Positions 6,887 to 14,993 are shown, counted from the first letter of the stretch. The stretch is DNA of 35,510 bases from Candidatus Gastranaerophilales bacterium (GCA_944323365.1 CALUSG010000009.1:1-35510), one strand, 5' to 3'. Notes: a model not told the origin generated them from the letters alone. Numbers and translations are program-made.

Positions 6887-7732
6887 ATGGATAAAAAATA
6901 TAAACAAATTTGCAATGTCATAAAAGCTGATTTAGAGAGAGTAAATAAAAATATTGTGATACAAAAAGAATTGAATGTACAGCTTGATGATGAATTGGAA
7001 GAATTTTTACATTCACCGTCAAAACGCATTCGATCAATAATAACAATATTATATATGCGTGCAGCAAAGCTCTATCTTTTGCCCGAACATTATGAGCTTT
7101 TGGCCGCTGTGGAACTTATCCATAATGCTTCTTTAATTCATGATGATGTAATTGATGAAAGTAAAATGCGTCGTCAAAGAAAAAGTTTAAATGAAAAATT
7201 TGATAATAAACTTGCCGTTATTGCAGGAGATTATTTATTGGGGTGTGCCCTTGATAAATTCGTGAAAATAAATTCTATGCAAATAATAGAAATTTTTTCA
7301 AGTACTCTAAAAAGTATGTGTAAAGGTGAGGCAAAACAGTATTTTAATCGGTTTAAAAAGATAAAAATAGAAGAATATATTGAAAAATCAGCATTAAAAA
7401 CGGCATCTTTATTTGTAAGTGCAATGAAATCAGCGATTTTTCTTGCAGGAGAAACAGATGTGGATTTGGGTGTTGAATTTGCGGAAAATTTTGGAATAGC
7501 ATTTCAAATAAAAGATGATTTAACAAATATATTGTCAGGCACAGAAGATATTGATGAAGGTATTTACAATGCCCCCGTAATATTATCGGACAATATGGAT
7601 GAGGGAATTGAAAAAACAAAGGATTTATTAAATAATTATATTAATTGTGCAAGATTATGCATTAATAATTTATCGGATAGCATATATAAAGCTGCATTAT
7701 TGGAGCTTTTGGAGTTAATTGAAGATGTTTAA
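6887..7732 (+). CDS. Polyprenyl diphosphate synthase (trans-isoprenyl chain)
   Basis: The enzyme condenses isopentenyl diphosphate onto an allylic diphosphate to build a prenyl chain for quinones or other lipids. The first Asp-rich motif is D86-D-V-I-D90 within LIHDDVIDES. The second region is KDDLTN (D210, D211), with Asn214 where many relatives have a third Asp. Basic residues R95/R96 and the GDYLL motif are present. At 281 residues it is shorter than the usual 300-350. Product length cannot be decided from sequence. A GATAAT box (6873-6878) ends eight bases before the ATG and no ribosome-binding site is visible, so it may be leaderless. It overlaps lepB by eight bases. Confidence 0.9.
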   Translation: MDKKYKQICNVIKADLERVNKNIVIQKELNVQLDDELEEFLHSPSKRIRSIITILYMRAAKLYLLPEHYELLAAVELIHNASLIHDDVIDESKMRRQRKSLNEKFDNKLAVIAGDYLLGCALDKFVKINSMQIIEIFSSTLKSMCKGEAKQYFNRFKKIKIEEYIEKSALKTASLFVSAMKSAIFLAGETDVDLGVEFAENFGIAFQIKDDLTNILSGTEDIDEGIYNAPVILSDNMDEGIEKTKDLLNNYINCARLCINNLSDSIYKAALLELLELIEDV

Positions 7733-8357
7733 AGACCGAATGATAACCTGGTACGAAAAAAATAAACCTGCAATCAAAGAAACAATTGATACGGTTGTTT
7801 TTGTTGTAGTAATGGTAATTATAATAAGATTTTTCTTAGGTGAAATACGCTGGATACCATCAGGGTCAATGAAACCAACCTTGGTAGAAGGGGATAGAAT
7901 TTTCGTTGAAAGATTTTCGAGATTTTATAAAACTCCTGAACGGGGTGATATAATGGTATTTTATCCGCCATCTACAGAGTTAAGAAATACACCGTGGAAA
8001 TTATTTTCCAGATTAACCGGATTTTTCTGTAGTGATGTGGCATATATAAAACGTGTAATAGGTATGCCCGGAGATAAATTCGAAGTTAAAATCGATAAAG
8101 AAGGCAAAGGAACAGTATATATAAATGATAAACCATTAGATGAACCGTACGTAAGAAGTGTGTACGATTATTCTATCTGTACAGAAGCAATGTATTGCGG
8201 ACCTTTTACAATACCCGAAGGTGAATACTTTATGATGGGTGATAATCGTGGCAATTCACAAGACAGCAGATATTGGGGTACTTTGCCAAAAGATAGATTT
8301 GTCGGTAAAGCAGTATTTTTATTTTGGCCGTTTACAAGAGTTAAAGTATTACATTAG
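7725..8357 (+). CDS. lepB: Signal peptidase I
   Basis: This S26 membrane protease removes signal peptides from exported proteins. The 210-residue protein has one N-terminal transmembrane helix (about 22-38), then the catalytic Ser48 in IPSGSMKPTL, the general-base Lys109 in YIKRVIGMPGD, and the C-terminal box MGDNRGNSQDSRYWG. The ATG at 7725 is taken as the start. An in-frame TTG at 7719 would sit only four bases after GGAG (7711-7714), so the two remain hard to separate. The start overlaps the 3' end of the prenyl synthase gene, giving translational coupling. Its last nine bases overlap, tail to tail, the gene on the other strand. Confidence 0.95.
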   Translation: MFKDRMITWYEKNKPAIKETIDTVVFVVVMVIIIRFFLGEIRWIPSGSMKPTLVEGDRIFVERFSRFYKTPERGDIMVFYPPSTELRNTPWKLFSRLTGFFCSDVAYIKRVIGMPGDKFEVKIDKEGKGTVYINDKPLDEPYVRSVYDYSICTEAMYCGPFTIPEGEYFMMGDNRGNSQDSRYWGTLPKDRFVGKAVFLFWPFTRVKVLH

Positions 8358-8717
8358 CATATGATAATATTTCATATAGTCAGCCATAATAGTTGAACTG
8401 GTACCGTTTGCAACAGTTGCTTTCAGTGCCTGTTCATTATCGGTTTCAGTATTTTTTCTGGGTTGTTCATCTTGAGTTTGCTGCTGCTTTTGTGTTTCTT
8501 GAATTTTATTTTCTTCAATATATTGAGTAATTTGACGTTCTATTTCAGCATGCAATGCTTTGTCTGTTGAATAAGAACCGGTTGATTTTACACCTGCTTC
8601 TTCCAAATCAGATAAAATTTGGCTCCATTCATTGTAATTAGGTATAGTTGTGCCTTGTGAAGCCGCTGCAGCTTTCATTTGCTCTAAATCTTCTATGCTG
8701 TTTATTCTATCTGCCAT
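8349..8717 (-). CDS. Unknown small Gln/Glu-rich protein
   Basis: I do not recognise this 122-residue soluble protein. The N-terminal part (about 1-75) looks helical (SIEDLEQMKAAAASQG, YNEWSQILSDLEEAGV). The middle (about 76-100) is a low-complexity run rich in Gln, Glu, Thr and Asn. The end (TSSTIMADYMKYYHMLM) is rich in Met and Tyr. The start at 8717 is chosen because GGGAG lies at the right distance upstream; a longer in-frame version from 8765 lacks one. It converges with lepB, overlapping by nine bases, and is divergent from the pseudopilin gene, with operator site D between. Confidence 0.68.
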   Translation of the reverse strand: MADRINSIEDLEQMKAAAASQGTTIPNYNEWSQILSDLEEAGVKSTGSYSTDKALHAEIERQITQYIEENKIQETQKQQQTQDEQPRKNTETDNEQALKATVANGTSSTIMADYMKYYHMLM

Positions 8718-8780
8718 ATTATACTCCCTATATACTTTAAGTATTTTATTCCCGTACTTTTTCATAATTTTTCAAAATCT

Positions 8781-8793
8781 TAACATTTTGTAA
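8781..8793. promoter_or_regulatory. TTAC/GTAA-type operator-like site (site D)
   Basis: TAACATTTTGTAA lies between two divergent genes. Its centre is about 53 bases upstream of the predicted start for the pseudopilin gene. Eleven bases (TAACATTTTGT) are identical to the minus-strand reading of the site at 26301-26314. Confidence 0.45.
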
Positions 8794-8804
8794 TGTATTT
8801 AAGC

Positions 8805-8833
8805 TTGCCAAGACAAATGAAATTTTATATACT
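8805..8833 (+). promoter_or_regulatory. Predicted promoter of the 8851 pseudopilin gene
   Basis: TTGCCA (8805-8810), a 17-base spacer and TATACT (8828-8833) form a good sigma70-type promoter. The start is expected near 8840, and GGAGG (8841-8845) precedes the ATG. Confidence 0.65.
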
Positions 8834-8850
8834 TTAAATTGGAGGTATAT

Positions 8851-9549
8851 ATGAAGAGAGTTTTAGGTTTTACTTTAGCAGAAGTTTTAATAACATTAGG
8901 AATAATTGGTATAGTCGCAGCAATTGTAATGCCAACATTGATATTCGACAACCAAAAAAATATTATAGAAGCACGTGTAGGGCAAACATACTCAACATTA
9001 GCCCAAGCTGCTGAAATGTCAGAAATTGATAACAGTAAAATTGAATATTGGGACACTTCATTGAATTCACAACCATTTTTTGAAAAATATATTTTGCCTT
9101 ATCTAAAAGGTGCATCTTATTGTGGATCAGGTAATAATGCATCTAATACGGAAAAATGCGGGTATGGGGTTAGTCTTTATGGTGTATCATATGCTTTAAG
9201 TAATGGCTCAACTGTTTCTTTCGTAAGCAGTGCACAACGTCAAGCAAGAGCCGGAGATTTAGGCTCAATTGTTATAGATGGTAATGGTGCCGAAGGCCCA
9301 AACTCTTTAGGTATGGATGCTCATTATTTTGAATTGCGTGATGACGGATTTCAGCCATTTGCAGCAGGATTAGGCATTTCAAGAGAAGATATTTTAAATG
9401 GTACGACCGTTAATATCGAAGGTAAAAATGAAACCGTTGCATGTAAATTAGATAAAGGCGATGATGATGACCTATATTATCGTCACGGTTGCACGCTGCT
9501 GTTCGTTATGGACGGTATGACTTTTAAAGATGATTATCCTTGGAAATAA
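8851..9549 (+). CDS. Type II secretion/type IV pilus pseudopilin-like protein
   Basis: The 232-residue protein begins with a short basic leader (MKRVLG) followed by the prepilin motif FTLAEVLITLGIIGIVAAIVMPTLI. Cleavage after Gly6 would expose Phe1, with the conserved Glu at +5. The globular part has six Cys (for example SYCGS, EKCGYG, VACK, HGCTLL), suggesting disulfides outside the cytoplasm. The start is fixed by GGAGG (8841-8845); an in-frame TTG at 8839 is upstream of that site. It has its own promoter and terminator, away from any pilus assembly genes, so it is probably one of several scattered minor pilins or T2SS-like pseudopilins. Confidence 0.85.
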   Translation: MKRVLGFTLAEVLITLGIIGIVAAIVMPTLIFDNQKNIIEARVGQTYSTLAQAAEMSEIDNSKIEYWDTSLNSQPFFEKYILPYLKGASYCGSGNNASNTEKCGYGVSLYGVSYALSNGSTVSFVSSAQRQARAGDLGSIVIDGNGAEGPNSLGMDAHYFELRDDGFQPFAAGLGISREDILNGTTVNIEGKNETVACKLDKGDDDDLYYRHGCTLLFVMDGMTFKDDYPWK

Positions 9550-9597
9550 ATTGTTTATCTAAACATATAATAATTAAAAATATTAAGAAAAATTTAC

Positions 9598-9632
9598 AAA
9601 AAGTCGGGAATCTAAACGATAACCGACTTTTT
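9598..9632 (+). terminator. Rho-independent terminator
   Basis: A 10-bp stem (AAAAAGTCGG / CCGACTTTTT) with a 15-base loop, 49 bases after the pseudopilin stop. The T run lies within the right arm. Confidence 0.75.
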
Positions 9633-9723
9633 GGATTAGTTAATTTTATTGTAACTGTGCCTTAATTAAAAAAACAATCACAAATATTTTAATAAAAAAT
9701 ATCATGAAAAATAAGTGTATGAC

Positions 9724-9751
9724 TTGCAATCAAATATTTTGCAAATATAAT
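9724..9751 (+). promoter_or_regulatory. Predicted promoter of the infA ribosomal block
   Basis: TTGCAA (9724-9729), a 16-base spacer and TATAAT (9746-9751). The expected start near 9758 gives a leader of about 35 bases. Confidence 0.65.
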
Positions 9752-9792
9752 TTTGTATAAAGGGATTTTTGTCCCCAAAAAAAGAGGAAAAC

Positions 9793-10008
9793 ATGTCAAA
9801 AGACGTAATAGAATTAGAAGGAACAATTTTAGAAGCTATGCCGAATGCGATGTTCAGGGTCAAACTGGAAAATGACCATGAAATATTGGCACATATATCA
9901 GGTAAAATCAGAAAAAATTTCATAAGAATTTTGCCTGGTGACAAAGTTAAAGTGGAAATGACCCCTTATGACTTATCCCGTGGAAGAATTACATTCCGCT
10001 TAAAATAA
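9793..10008 (+). CDS. infA: Translation initiation factor IF-1
   Basis: IF-1 binds the A site of the 30S subunit during initiation. The 71-residue protein is a single S1/OB fold ([63 protein letters not shown]) and matches the family over its full length. The ATG at 9793 follows GAGG (9784-9787); an in-frame TTG at 9769 is not used. It is the first gene of the infA-rpmJ-rpsM-rpsK-rpsD-rpoA-rplQ cluster, the conserved end of the spc/alpha region. The rest of the spc operon is not upstream, and a promoter is present instead. Confidence 0.98.
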   Translation: MSKDVIELEGTILEAMPNAMFRVKLENDHEILAHISGKIRKNFIRILPGDKVKVEMTPYDLSRGRITFRLK

Positions 10009-10045
10009 AATCTCACGAATATAAAATAAATATAAGGAAAGCACA

Positions 10046-10159
10046 ATGAAAGTAAGATCATCAGTAAAAAAGATTTGCGATAAATGCAAATGTATTAAAA
10101 GAAAAGGCAGAATTGCCGTAATTTGTGAAAACCCAAAACACAAACAAAGACAAGGTTAG
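10046..10159 (+). CDS. rpmJ: Large-subunit ribosomal protein bL36
   Basis: A 37-residue protein with the standard L36 sequence ([37 protein letters not shown]). It keeps the zinc-binding C-x2-C...C-x4-H ligands, so it is the zinc-containing C+ form. AAGGAA precedes the ATG. It lies 37 bases after infA and is followed by a structured 200-base leader in front of rpsM. Confidence 0.98.
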   Translation: MKVRSSVKKICDKCKCIKRKGRIAVICENPKHKQRQG

Positions 10160-10361
10160 TACGGATTTGGCAAGTTTACGGATAACGTAAGTAAAAAAAT
10201 CCGTTATTACCTACACCGAACCTGCGGGTATCAGCAGGTGGAGAGGAAGTATTTAAGCCTCTTACCCAAAAAAATCTAACAACAGGGTGTATGGCAAACT
10301 ATTCCAAGAGGAATAAGCAGAATTCGAGCCTCACCAAAAGCCAAGAAAAGGAGAAAAATAA
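10160..10361 (+). ncRNA. Structured leader between rpmJ and rpsM, candidate r-protein autoregulatory RNA
   Basis: This 202-base stretch has no gene but several complementary arms. ACGGAT (10178-10183) pairs with ATCCGT (10199-10204); a second ACGGAT at 10161-10166 could compete. TTACG/CGTAA (10176-10180/10186-10190) is a mutually exclusive hairpin. ACCTGC/GCAGGT (10220-10225/10234-10239) and AGAGG/CCTCT (10242-10246/10258-10262) are local stems, enclosed by a long-range TACACC/GGTGTA (10212-10217/10286-10291). GAGG (10308-10311) can pair with CCTC (10329-10332) near the start region. The position matches the S4-binding alpha-operon leader of Gammaproteobacteria, but I see no sequence match to it. 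Confidence 0.55.
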
Positions 10362-10727
10362 ATGGCAAGACTAGCAGGGGTAGATTTACCTCGTAACAAA
10401 AGAATGATAGTAGCACTAACCTATATATACGGTATAGGACCAACAAGAAGTGCAAAAATTTTAGAAGCTACAAAAATATCACCTGATTTAAGAACAGATG
10501 ATTTAACAGAAGAAGATATTAAAAATCTTCGTAATGAATTAGCAAACTACCATATAGAAGGTGACTTAAGACGTGAAGTAACAATGCACATTAAACGTCT
10601 TCAAGAAATCGGATCATATAGAGGTTTGCGTCATAAACGTAATCTTCCAGCAAGAGGACAAAGAACAAAAACAAATGCAAGAACTCGCCGTGGAAAGAAA
10701 AACGGTGCAGTTGCTAAAAAGAAATAG
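10362..10727 (+). CDS. rpsM: Small-subunit ribosomal protein uS13
   Basis: The 121-residue protein matches uS13 over its full length: [14 protein letters not shown], a helix-two-turn-helix core ([14 protein letters not shown]) and the basic tail ([27 protein letters not shown]). It sits in the head of the 30S subunit and contacts tRNA and the 50S B1 bridges. AAAAGGAG precedes the start. It heads the rpsM-rpsK-rpsD-rpoA-rplQ alpha operon and follows a structured leader that may regulate it. Confidence 0.98.
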   Translation: MARLAGVDLPRNKRMIVALTYIYGIGPTRSAKILEATKISPDLRTDDLTEEDIKNLRNELANYHIEGDLRREVTMHIKRLQEIGSYRGLRHKRNLPARGQRTKTNARTRRGKKNGAVAKKK

Positions 10728-10778
10728 CGTTATAACTTAGTAACCTAATAGAAAGATAAAAAGTAAAGGATAACTAAA

Positions 10779-11165
10779 ATGGCAAGACCAGTAAAAACAA
10801 AGAAAAAAGAAAAGAAAAACGTATTGCAAGGTGTTGTACACATACAATCAACCTTTAACAATACAATTGTAACTTCTACTGATACCCAAGGGAATGCTAT
10901 TGCCTGGGCAACTGCTGGAGCTACAGGATTTAAAGGTGCAAGGAAAGGTACTCCTTTTGCAGCACAATCAGCAGCCGAATTAGTTGCAAAAAAATCAATA
11001 GATCAAGGCATGAAAAAAGTTGAAGTTTACATTAAAGGGCCTGGTTCAGGTCGTGAAACAGCTATAAGAGCAATTCAAGCAGCAGGATTAGAAATTACAT
11101 TAATTAAGGATGTAACTCCAATTCCGCACAATGGTTGCAGACCACCTAAGAAAAGACGTGTATAA
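10779..11165 (+). CDS. rpsK: Small-subunit ribosomal protein uS11
   Basis: The 128-residue uS11 binds 16S rRNA at the platform near the mRNA exit. The sequence is standard: a basic N-terminus ([10 protein letters not shown]), the core [23 protein letters not shown], and the end [26 protein letters not shown] precedes the ATG. The 51-base gap from rpsM holds nothing notable. The gene is second in the alpha operon. Confidence 0.98.
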   Translation: MARPVKTKKKEKKNVLQGVVHIQSTFNNTIVTSTDTQGNAIAWATAGATGFKGARKGTPFAAQSAAELVAKKSIDQGMKKVEVYIKGPGSGRETAIRAIQAAGLEITLIKDVTPIPHNGCRPPKKRRV

Positions 11166-11184
11166 TACGTTAAAATTGTAGTAA

Positions 11185-11229
11185 ACGGGGGCTTGCTTAA
11201 AGCCAACAAGCAAACCATAGACGCCCCGT
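11185..11229 (+). promoter_or_regulatory. GC-rich two-part hairpin in the rpsD leader
   Basis: An outer stem ACGGGG (11185-11190) / CCCCGT (11224-11229) encloses an inner stem TTGCTT (11193-11198) / AAGCAA (11208-11213). There is no T run, so it is not a simple terminator. It ends about ten bases before the rpsD ribosome-binding site. S4 autoregulates its own synthesis in several bacteria, so this is a candidate S4 target. Confidence 0.6.
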
Positions 11230-11247
11230 AAAAGTAAAGGAGAAAAA

Positions 11248-11850
11248 ATGGCAAGATATACTGGACCTACAAATAAATTATTCCGTAACTACGGTGTAAA
11301 AGATTTGTCTAATAGAAAATTAACTTCATCTATGAGACAAAGTGCTTCAGGTCAGCACGGTGCAGTCAGAAAAAAACTTTCTGAATACGCAATTCACTTA
11401 AATGAAAAACAAAAAATAAGACTTACATATTTGGTAAGTGAAAAACAATTTGCAAAATATTACGCAGAAGCTGCAAGAAGAAAAGGTGTAACCGGTACAA
11501 TACTTTTACAGCTTTTGGAATCAAGATTAGATAACATTTTATTCAGAGCAGGCTTTGGTATTACACGTAAACAAACAAGACAAATAGTAAACCATGGACA
11601 TGTTTTAGTAAATGGTAAAAAAGTAGATATTCCGTCTTATTTGGTAAAACCTGGCGATGTAATTACAGTAAAGGCAAGAAGTGCACAATATTTAAAAAAT
11701 GTTATTGAAATGATTGATATGGCATGTGCACCTGCCTGGATGACAATTGACAAAGACGCTCTTAAGGTAACTTTTGATAGAATTCCTGAAAGAGAAGAAT
11801 TAGATCCTGAAATCAAAGAACATCTTGTAATTGAATATTATTCAAAGTAA
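11248..11850 (+). CDS. rpsD: Small-subunit ribosomal protein uS4
   Basis: uS4 nucleates 30S assembly and often represses its own operon. The 200-residue protein begins MARYTGPTNKLFRNYG and carries an S4-type RNA-binding domain (SRLDNILFRAGFGITRKQTRQIVNHGHVLVNGKKVDIPS) at about 90-150. The N-terminal zinc-type Cys cluster of some S4 proteins is absent, so this is the zinc-free form. AAAGGAG precedes the ATG. The hairpin at 11185-11229 lies in its leader. Confidence 0.98.
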   Translation: MARYTGPTNKLFRNYGVKDLSNRKLTSSMRQSASGQHGAVRKKLSEYAIHLNEKQKIRLTYLVSEKQFAKYYAEAARRKGVTGTILLQLLESRLDNILFRAGFGITRKQTRQIVNHGHVLVNGKKVDIPSYLVKPGDVITVKARSAQYLKNVIEMIDMACAPAWMTIDKDALKVTFDRIPEREELDPEIKEHLVIEYYSK

Positions 11851-11857
11851 GGTGAGC

Positions 11858-11874
11858 AGGACTTTATGAGTCCT
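11858..11874 (+). promoter_or_regulatory. Short hairpin between rpsD and rpoA
   Basis: AGGACT / AGTCCT form a 6-bp stem around a five-base loop, eight bases after the rpsD stop. With no T run it is more likely an RNA stability or processing element than a terminator. Confidence 0.5.
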
Positions 11875-11900
11875 AAGTAATACGTAATAGGAGAAAACAA

Positions 11901-12869
11901 ATGGAATTAAAAATTAAATGTGTTAATACAACAACAAGTTCTGACGGATCACAATATGGAAAATTTGTTATAGAGCCGTTAGAAAGAGGTTTTGGTACAA
12001 CAATCGGTAATTCCTTAAGACGTGTATTGTTATCAAGTCTTGAAGGCACAGCAGTAACGTCAGCAAGAATTGAAGGTATTACTCACGAATATACAGCAAT
12101 TCCTGGTGTATTGGAAGATGTTATTGATGTAATGTTAAACCTCAAAGGTTTGGTTGTAAAGACTGATTCTAAAGATGCTCAACACTTAAGAATAGATGTA
12201 GACAGCCCTGGACCTGTTCTAGCAAGTGATATTAAATTACCTGCCGGAGTAAAGGTAGTTAATCCTGATTGGTTAATATGTACAGTTGCAGACGGCGGAT
12301 CTTTCCATGCTGATATTATTGTAGAAACAGGTAAAGGTTATGTTGCAAATGATGTTCCTAGAGATTCAAAAGGATTATCAATAGATGTATTGCCAATTGA
12401 TGCAACATTTATGCCGATTAAACGTGTAAGCTATAATGTAGAAAATACACGTGTTGGTGATATGATTGATTTTGACAAATTGACTTTAGAAATATGGTCA
12501 AATGGGTCAATTGATGTTACAGCAGCATTAAGTCAGGCTTCAAATCTATTGATTGAACACTTTATGCAAATTGCCTCAATAACAGGACAACCTGTAATTC
12601 AACCGGCAGCAGCTATTGAAGAAACAGCAGAAGAAGATTCTAATGTTCCATCAATGACTATAGAAGAATTGGAATTGTCAGTCAGAGCATATAATTGCTT
12701 GAAACGTGCAAGTATCAATTCAATGGCTGAATTATTAAAGAAATCAGAACATGATTTGTTGAATATCAAAAATTTCGGCAAAAAATCTTCTGATGAAGTT
12801 ATCGAAAGACTTCACCATTTTGGATTGGAATTAGCTCCAAGCCCTGAAATTGAAGAAGAAATTGGGTAG
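11901..12869 (+). CDS. rpoA: RNA polymerase alpha subunit
   Basis: Alpha dimerises to nucleate RNA polymerase assembly, and its C-terminal domain binds UP elements and activators. The 322-residue protein has the N-terminal domain (RGFGTTIGNSLRRVLLSSLEGTAVTS) and, after an acidic linker (AAIEETAEEDSNV, about 238-250), the helix-hairpin-helix C-terminal domain (LELSVRAYNCLKRASINSMAELL...LLNIKNFGKKSSDEVIERL). It is in the expected place between rpsD and rplQ. AGGAG precedes the ATG. Confidence 0.98.
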   Translation: MELKIKCVNTTTSSDGSQYGKFVIEPLERGFGTTIGNSLRRVLLSSLEGTAVTSARIEGITHEYTAIPGVLEDVIDVMLNLKGLVVKTDSKDAQHLRIDVDSPGPVLASDIKLPAGVKVVNPDWLICTVADGGSFHADIIVETGKGYVANDVPRDSKGLSIDVLPIDATFMPIKRVSYNVENTRVGDMIDFDKLTLEIWSNGSIDVTAALSQASNLLIEHFMQIASITGQPVIQPAAAIEETAEEDSNVPSMTIEELELSVRAYNCLKRASINSMAELLKKSEHDLLNIKNFGKKSSDEVIERLHHFGLELAPSPEIEEEIG

Positions 12870-12924
12870 GTAATAATTTTACCTCTCAAATATAGAGAAA
12901 TAAGCAATAAAAAGGAAAATAAAA

Positions 12925-13353
12925 ATGAGACACCAAACAAAAAAACATACGCTGTCAAAAGCACAAGACCAAAGAGATGCCTTGTTGCGATCATTAGCGA
13001 CTGAACTTTTTATGCATGGTGAAATCAAAACAACTATGGCAAGAGCAAAAGCTTTAAGACCATATGCAGAAGAGATTATCACATTTGCTAAAAAGGGTGA
13101 CTTAAACAGCCGTCGTCAAGCAGCTAAATATATTTTCGATAAAGAAACAGGAAAATATATGGATTTGGCAACAGGTGAAGTTTTTGATGCCCCTCAGGCT
13201 GATAAAAAATTGGCAGCAGAAACAGTTTTGAGAAAACTGTTTGTAGTAATCGGTAAAAAATATTCTAACCGTGAAGGCGGATATACAAGAATTTACCGCT
13301 TACCTCCAAGACGTGGTGATGCCTCTGAAATGGCATTAATCCAGTTGGTATAA
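12925..13353 (+). CDS. rplQ: Large-subunit ribosomal protein bL17
   Basis: bL17 lies near the peptide exit tunnel of the 50S subunit. The 142-residue protein matches at both ends (MRHQTKKHTLSKAQDQRDALLRSLA...; YTRIYRLPPRRGDASEMALIQLV). Between about 70 and 100 it has extra residues (FDKETGKYMDLATGEVFDAPQADKK), making it longer than the usual 116-125. AAAGGA precedes the ATG, and truA follows three bases after the stop. Confidence 0.97.
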   Translation: MRHQTKKHTLSKAQDQRDALLRSLATELFMHGEIKTTMARAKALRPYAEEIITFAKKGDLNSRRQAAKYIFDKETGKYMDLATGEVFDAPQADKKLAAETVLRKLFVVIGKKYSNREGGYTRIYRLPPRRGDASEMALIQLV

Positions 13354-13356
13354 CTT

Positions 13357-14106
13357 ATGCGTTATGCCTTTCAGGTTCAATATATCGGTAAAAATTATGC
13401 CGGAAGTCAGCTTCAAGCGGGAAGTAATTTACCGACAATACAAGGAGAACTTGAAAAAGCACTTAGTACATTGATATATGGTAATACCATTAACCGGCGG
13501 GTTAAAACAATCTTCTCCGGACGGACTGACAGAGGCGTGAATTCTAAGGGACAAGTTGTTCATTTTGATTATGATAAGCCTATTGTTGCTTCAAAGTTTA
13601 TCTATTCTTTAAATGAGATACTACCTTGTGATATATCTGTCAGTGACTTGAAAGAAGTCGATTCACAATTTCATGCTCAAAAATCGGCAAAGAAACGTCA
13701 TTATGTTTATGAATTCGTTAACCGTAAATGCAAAAACGCTTTTGATGGTGATTTGTTAAGAGTTAAGTATGATACAGATATAATAAGGATGCAAAAAGCA
13801 TTAGATTATATTAAGGGTGAACATGATTTTTCAAGTTTCAAAAGTTCCGGAACGCTGAACCCGAGCAAAGTTTGTTTTATATATGAAGCGAAAGTTTCAA
13901 AAGCCGGCGACAAAGTAATTATTGATATTATAGGAAACAGGTTTTTGTATAATATGGTAAGAGCTATTGTCGGTACCCTTTTAGAAATAGAAGGGCATAA
14001 TTTGCAGCCTGAACATATGAAAAATGTTCTTGAGGCAAAAGATCGCCGAAAGGCAGGTCAAAATGTTAGTCCATACGGGCTGACACTAGTAGAAGTAACA
14101 TATTAA
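13357..14106 (+). CDS. truA: tRNA pseudouridine(38-40) synthase
   Basis: TruA isomerises uridines 38-40 in the tRNA anticodon arm. The 249-residue protein has the catalytic Asp58 in SGRTDRGVNSKGQVVHF, the core KSAKKRHYVYEF...HDFSSFKSSG, and the C-terminal FLYNMVRAIVGTLLEI...GQNVSPYGLTL. It follows rplQ after three bases with no separate ribosome-binding site visible, so translation is probably coupled. It is followed by rplM-rpsI in the same direction, a common order. Confidence 0.97.
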   Translation: MRYAFQVQYIGKNYAGSQLQAGSNLPTIQGELEKALSTLIYGNTINRRVKTIFSGRTDRGVNSKGQVVHFDYDKPIVASKFIYSLNEILPCDISVSDLKEVDSQFHAQKSAKKRHYVYEFVNRKCKNAFDGDLLRVKYDTDIIRMQKALDYIKGEHDFSSFKSSGTLNPSKVCFIYEAKVSKAGDKVIIDIIGNRFLYNMVRAIVGTLLEIEGHNLQPEHMKNVLEAKDRRKAGQNVSPYGLTLVEVTY

Positions 14107-14160
14107 GACCTCACTTGAAAGTAAAATCCTTCGAAGTGTGGTAAAAAATGGAGAATAAGC

Positions 14161-14598
14161 ATGAAAACATATTCAGCAAAACCTCTAGAAGTTGAACGCA
14201 AATGGTATCTAATTGATGCTGAAGGTGAAATCCTTGGCAGATTAGCTACTAGAGTTGCAAACATTTTGAGAGGTAAAAATAAACCTGAATACACTCCTAA
14301 CGTTGATACAGGAGATTTTGTTATCGTAATCAACGCTGATAAGGTTGTTGTTTCAGGTAAGAAAGAAACTGATAAGATTTATTATCACCATACCGGTTAT
14401 CCGGGTGGGTTAAAAGCAGCTAGCGTAAAAGAAGTACGTGAAAAAGACGCTAGAAAATTAATTGAAAAAGCAGTAAAAGGTATGCTTCAACATAATACTT
14501 TGGGTGATACTCAATTTACAAAATTGAAAGTATACAACGGACCTGAACATCCGCATGCTGCACAAAAACCAATTGTACTTGAAAAGGAGGGTAAATAA
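14161..14598 (+). CDS. rplM: Large-subunit ribosomal protein uL13
   Basis: The 145-residue uL13 is an early 50S assembly protein. The sequence matches in full ([67 protein letters not shown]; later [20 protein letters not shown] and [14 protein letters not shown]). The 54-base gap from truA contains a weak possible stem (CACTT/AAGTG). The stop codon shares one base with the rpsI ATG (TAATG). Confidence 0.98.
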   Translation: MKTYSAKPLEVERKWYLIDAEGEILGRLATRVANILRGKNKPEYTPNVDTGDFVIVINADKVVVSGKKETDKIYYHHTGYPGGLKAASVKEVREKDARKLIEKAVKGMLQHNTLGDTQFTKLKVYNGPEHPHAAQKPIVLEKEGK

Positions 14599-14993
14599 TG
14601 GCTGATAAAGAAATTATGGCTACTGGACGTAGAAAAACCTCTATCGCAGTTGTAAAATTGGTTAAAGGTAAAGGCAGAATTTTTGTTAACGGTAAAAAAT
14701 TAACGGATTATATCGGAAACAGACCTGCTGTTGAAATGTTAGTATATAGACCATTGGTTTTAACTGATAATCAGGATAAATATGATGTAAGAGTTAAAGC
14801 TGTAGGTGGCGGTGTTGTTGCACAATGTGGTGCAATAAGACACGGTATTGCTAGAGCACTGGTAAAATCTAATGAAGAATATAGAAACGTATTAAGACTT
14901 GAAGGTTTGTTAACACGTGACCCACGTGTTAAAGAACGTAAAAAATACGGTCGCAAACGTGCAAGGAAACGCTTCCAATTCTCAAAACGTTAA
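14598..14993 (+). CDS. rpsI: Small-subunit ribosomal protein uS9
   Basis: The 131-residue uS9 reaches the P-site tRNA through its C-terminal tail. The sequence is standard: ATGRRKTSIAVVKLVKGKGRIFVNGKKL...VGGGVVAQCGAIRHGIARAL...LLTRDPRVKERKKYGRKRARKRFQFSKR, with the conserved final Lys-Arg. AAGGAGG lies inside the end of rplM and the starts overlap by one base, so the pair is translationally coupled. A strong terminator follows. Confidence 0.98.
   Translation: MADKEIMATGRRKTSIAVVKLVKGKGRIFVNGKKLTDYIGNRPAVEMLVYRPLVLTDNQDKYDVRVKAVGGGVVAQCGAIRHGIARALVKSNEEYRNVLRLEGLLTRDPRVKERKKYGRKRARKRFQFSKR

Noticed and set aside
7719-7724. TTG start of lepB
   Set aside because: GGAG is only four bases away and an ATG follows two codons later; the ATG is the simpler choice, though this is not certain.
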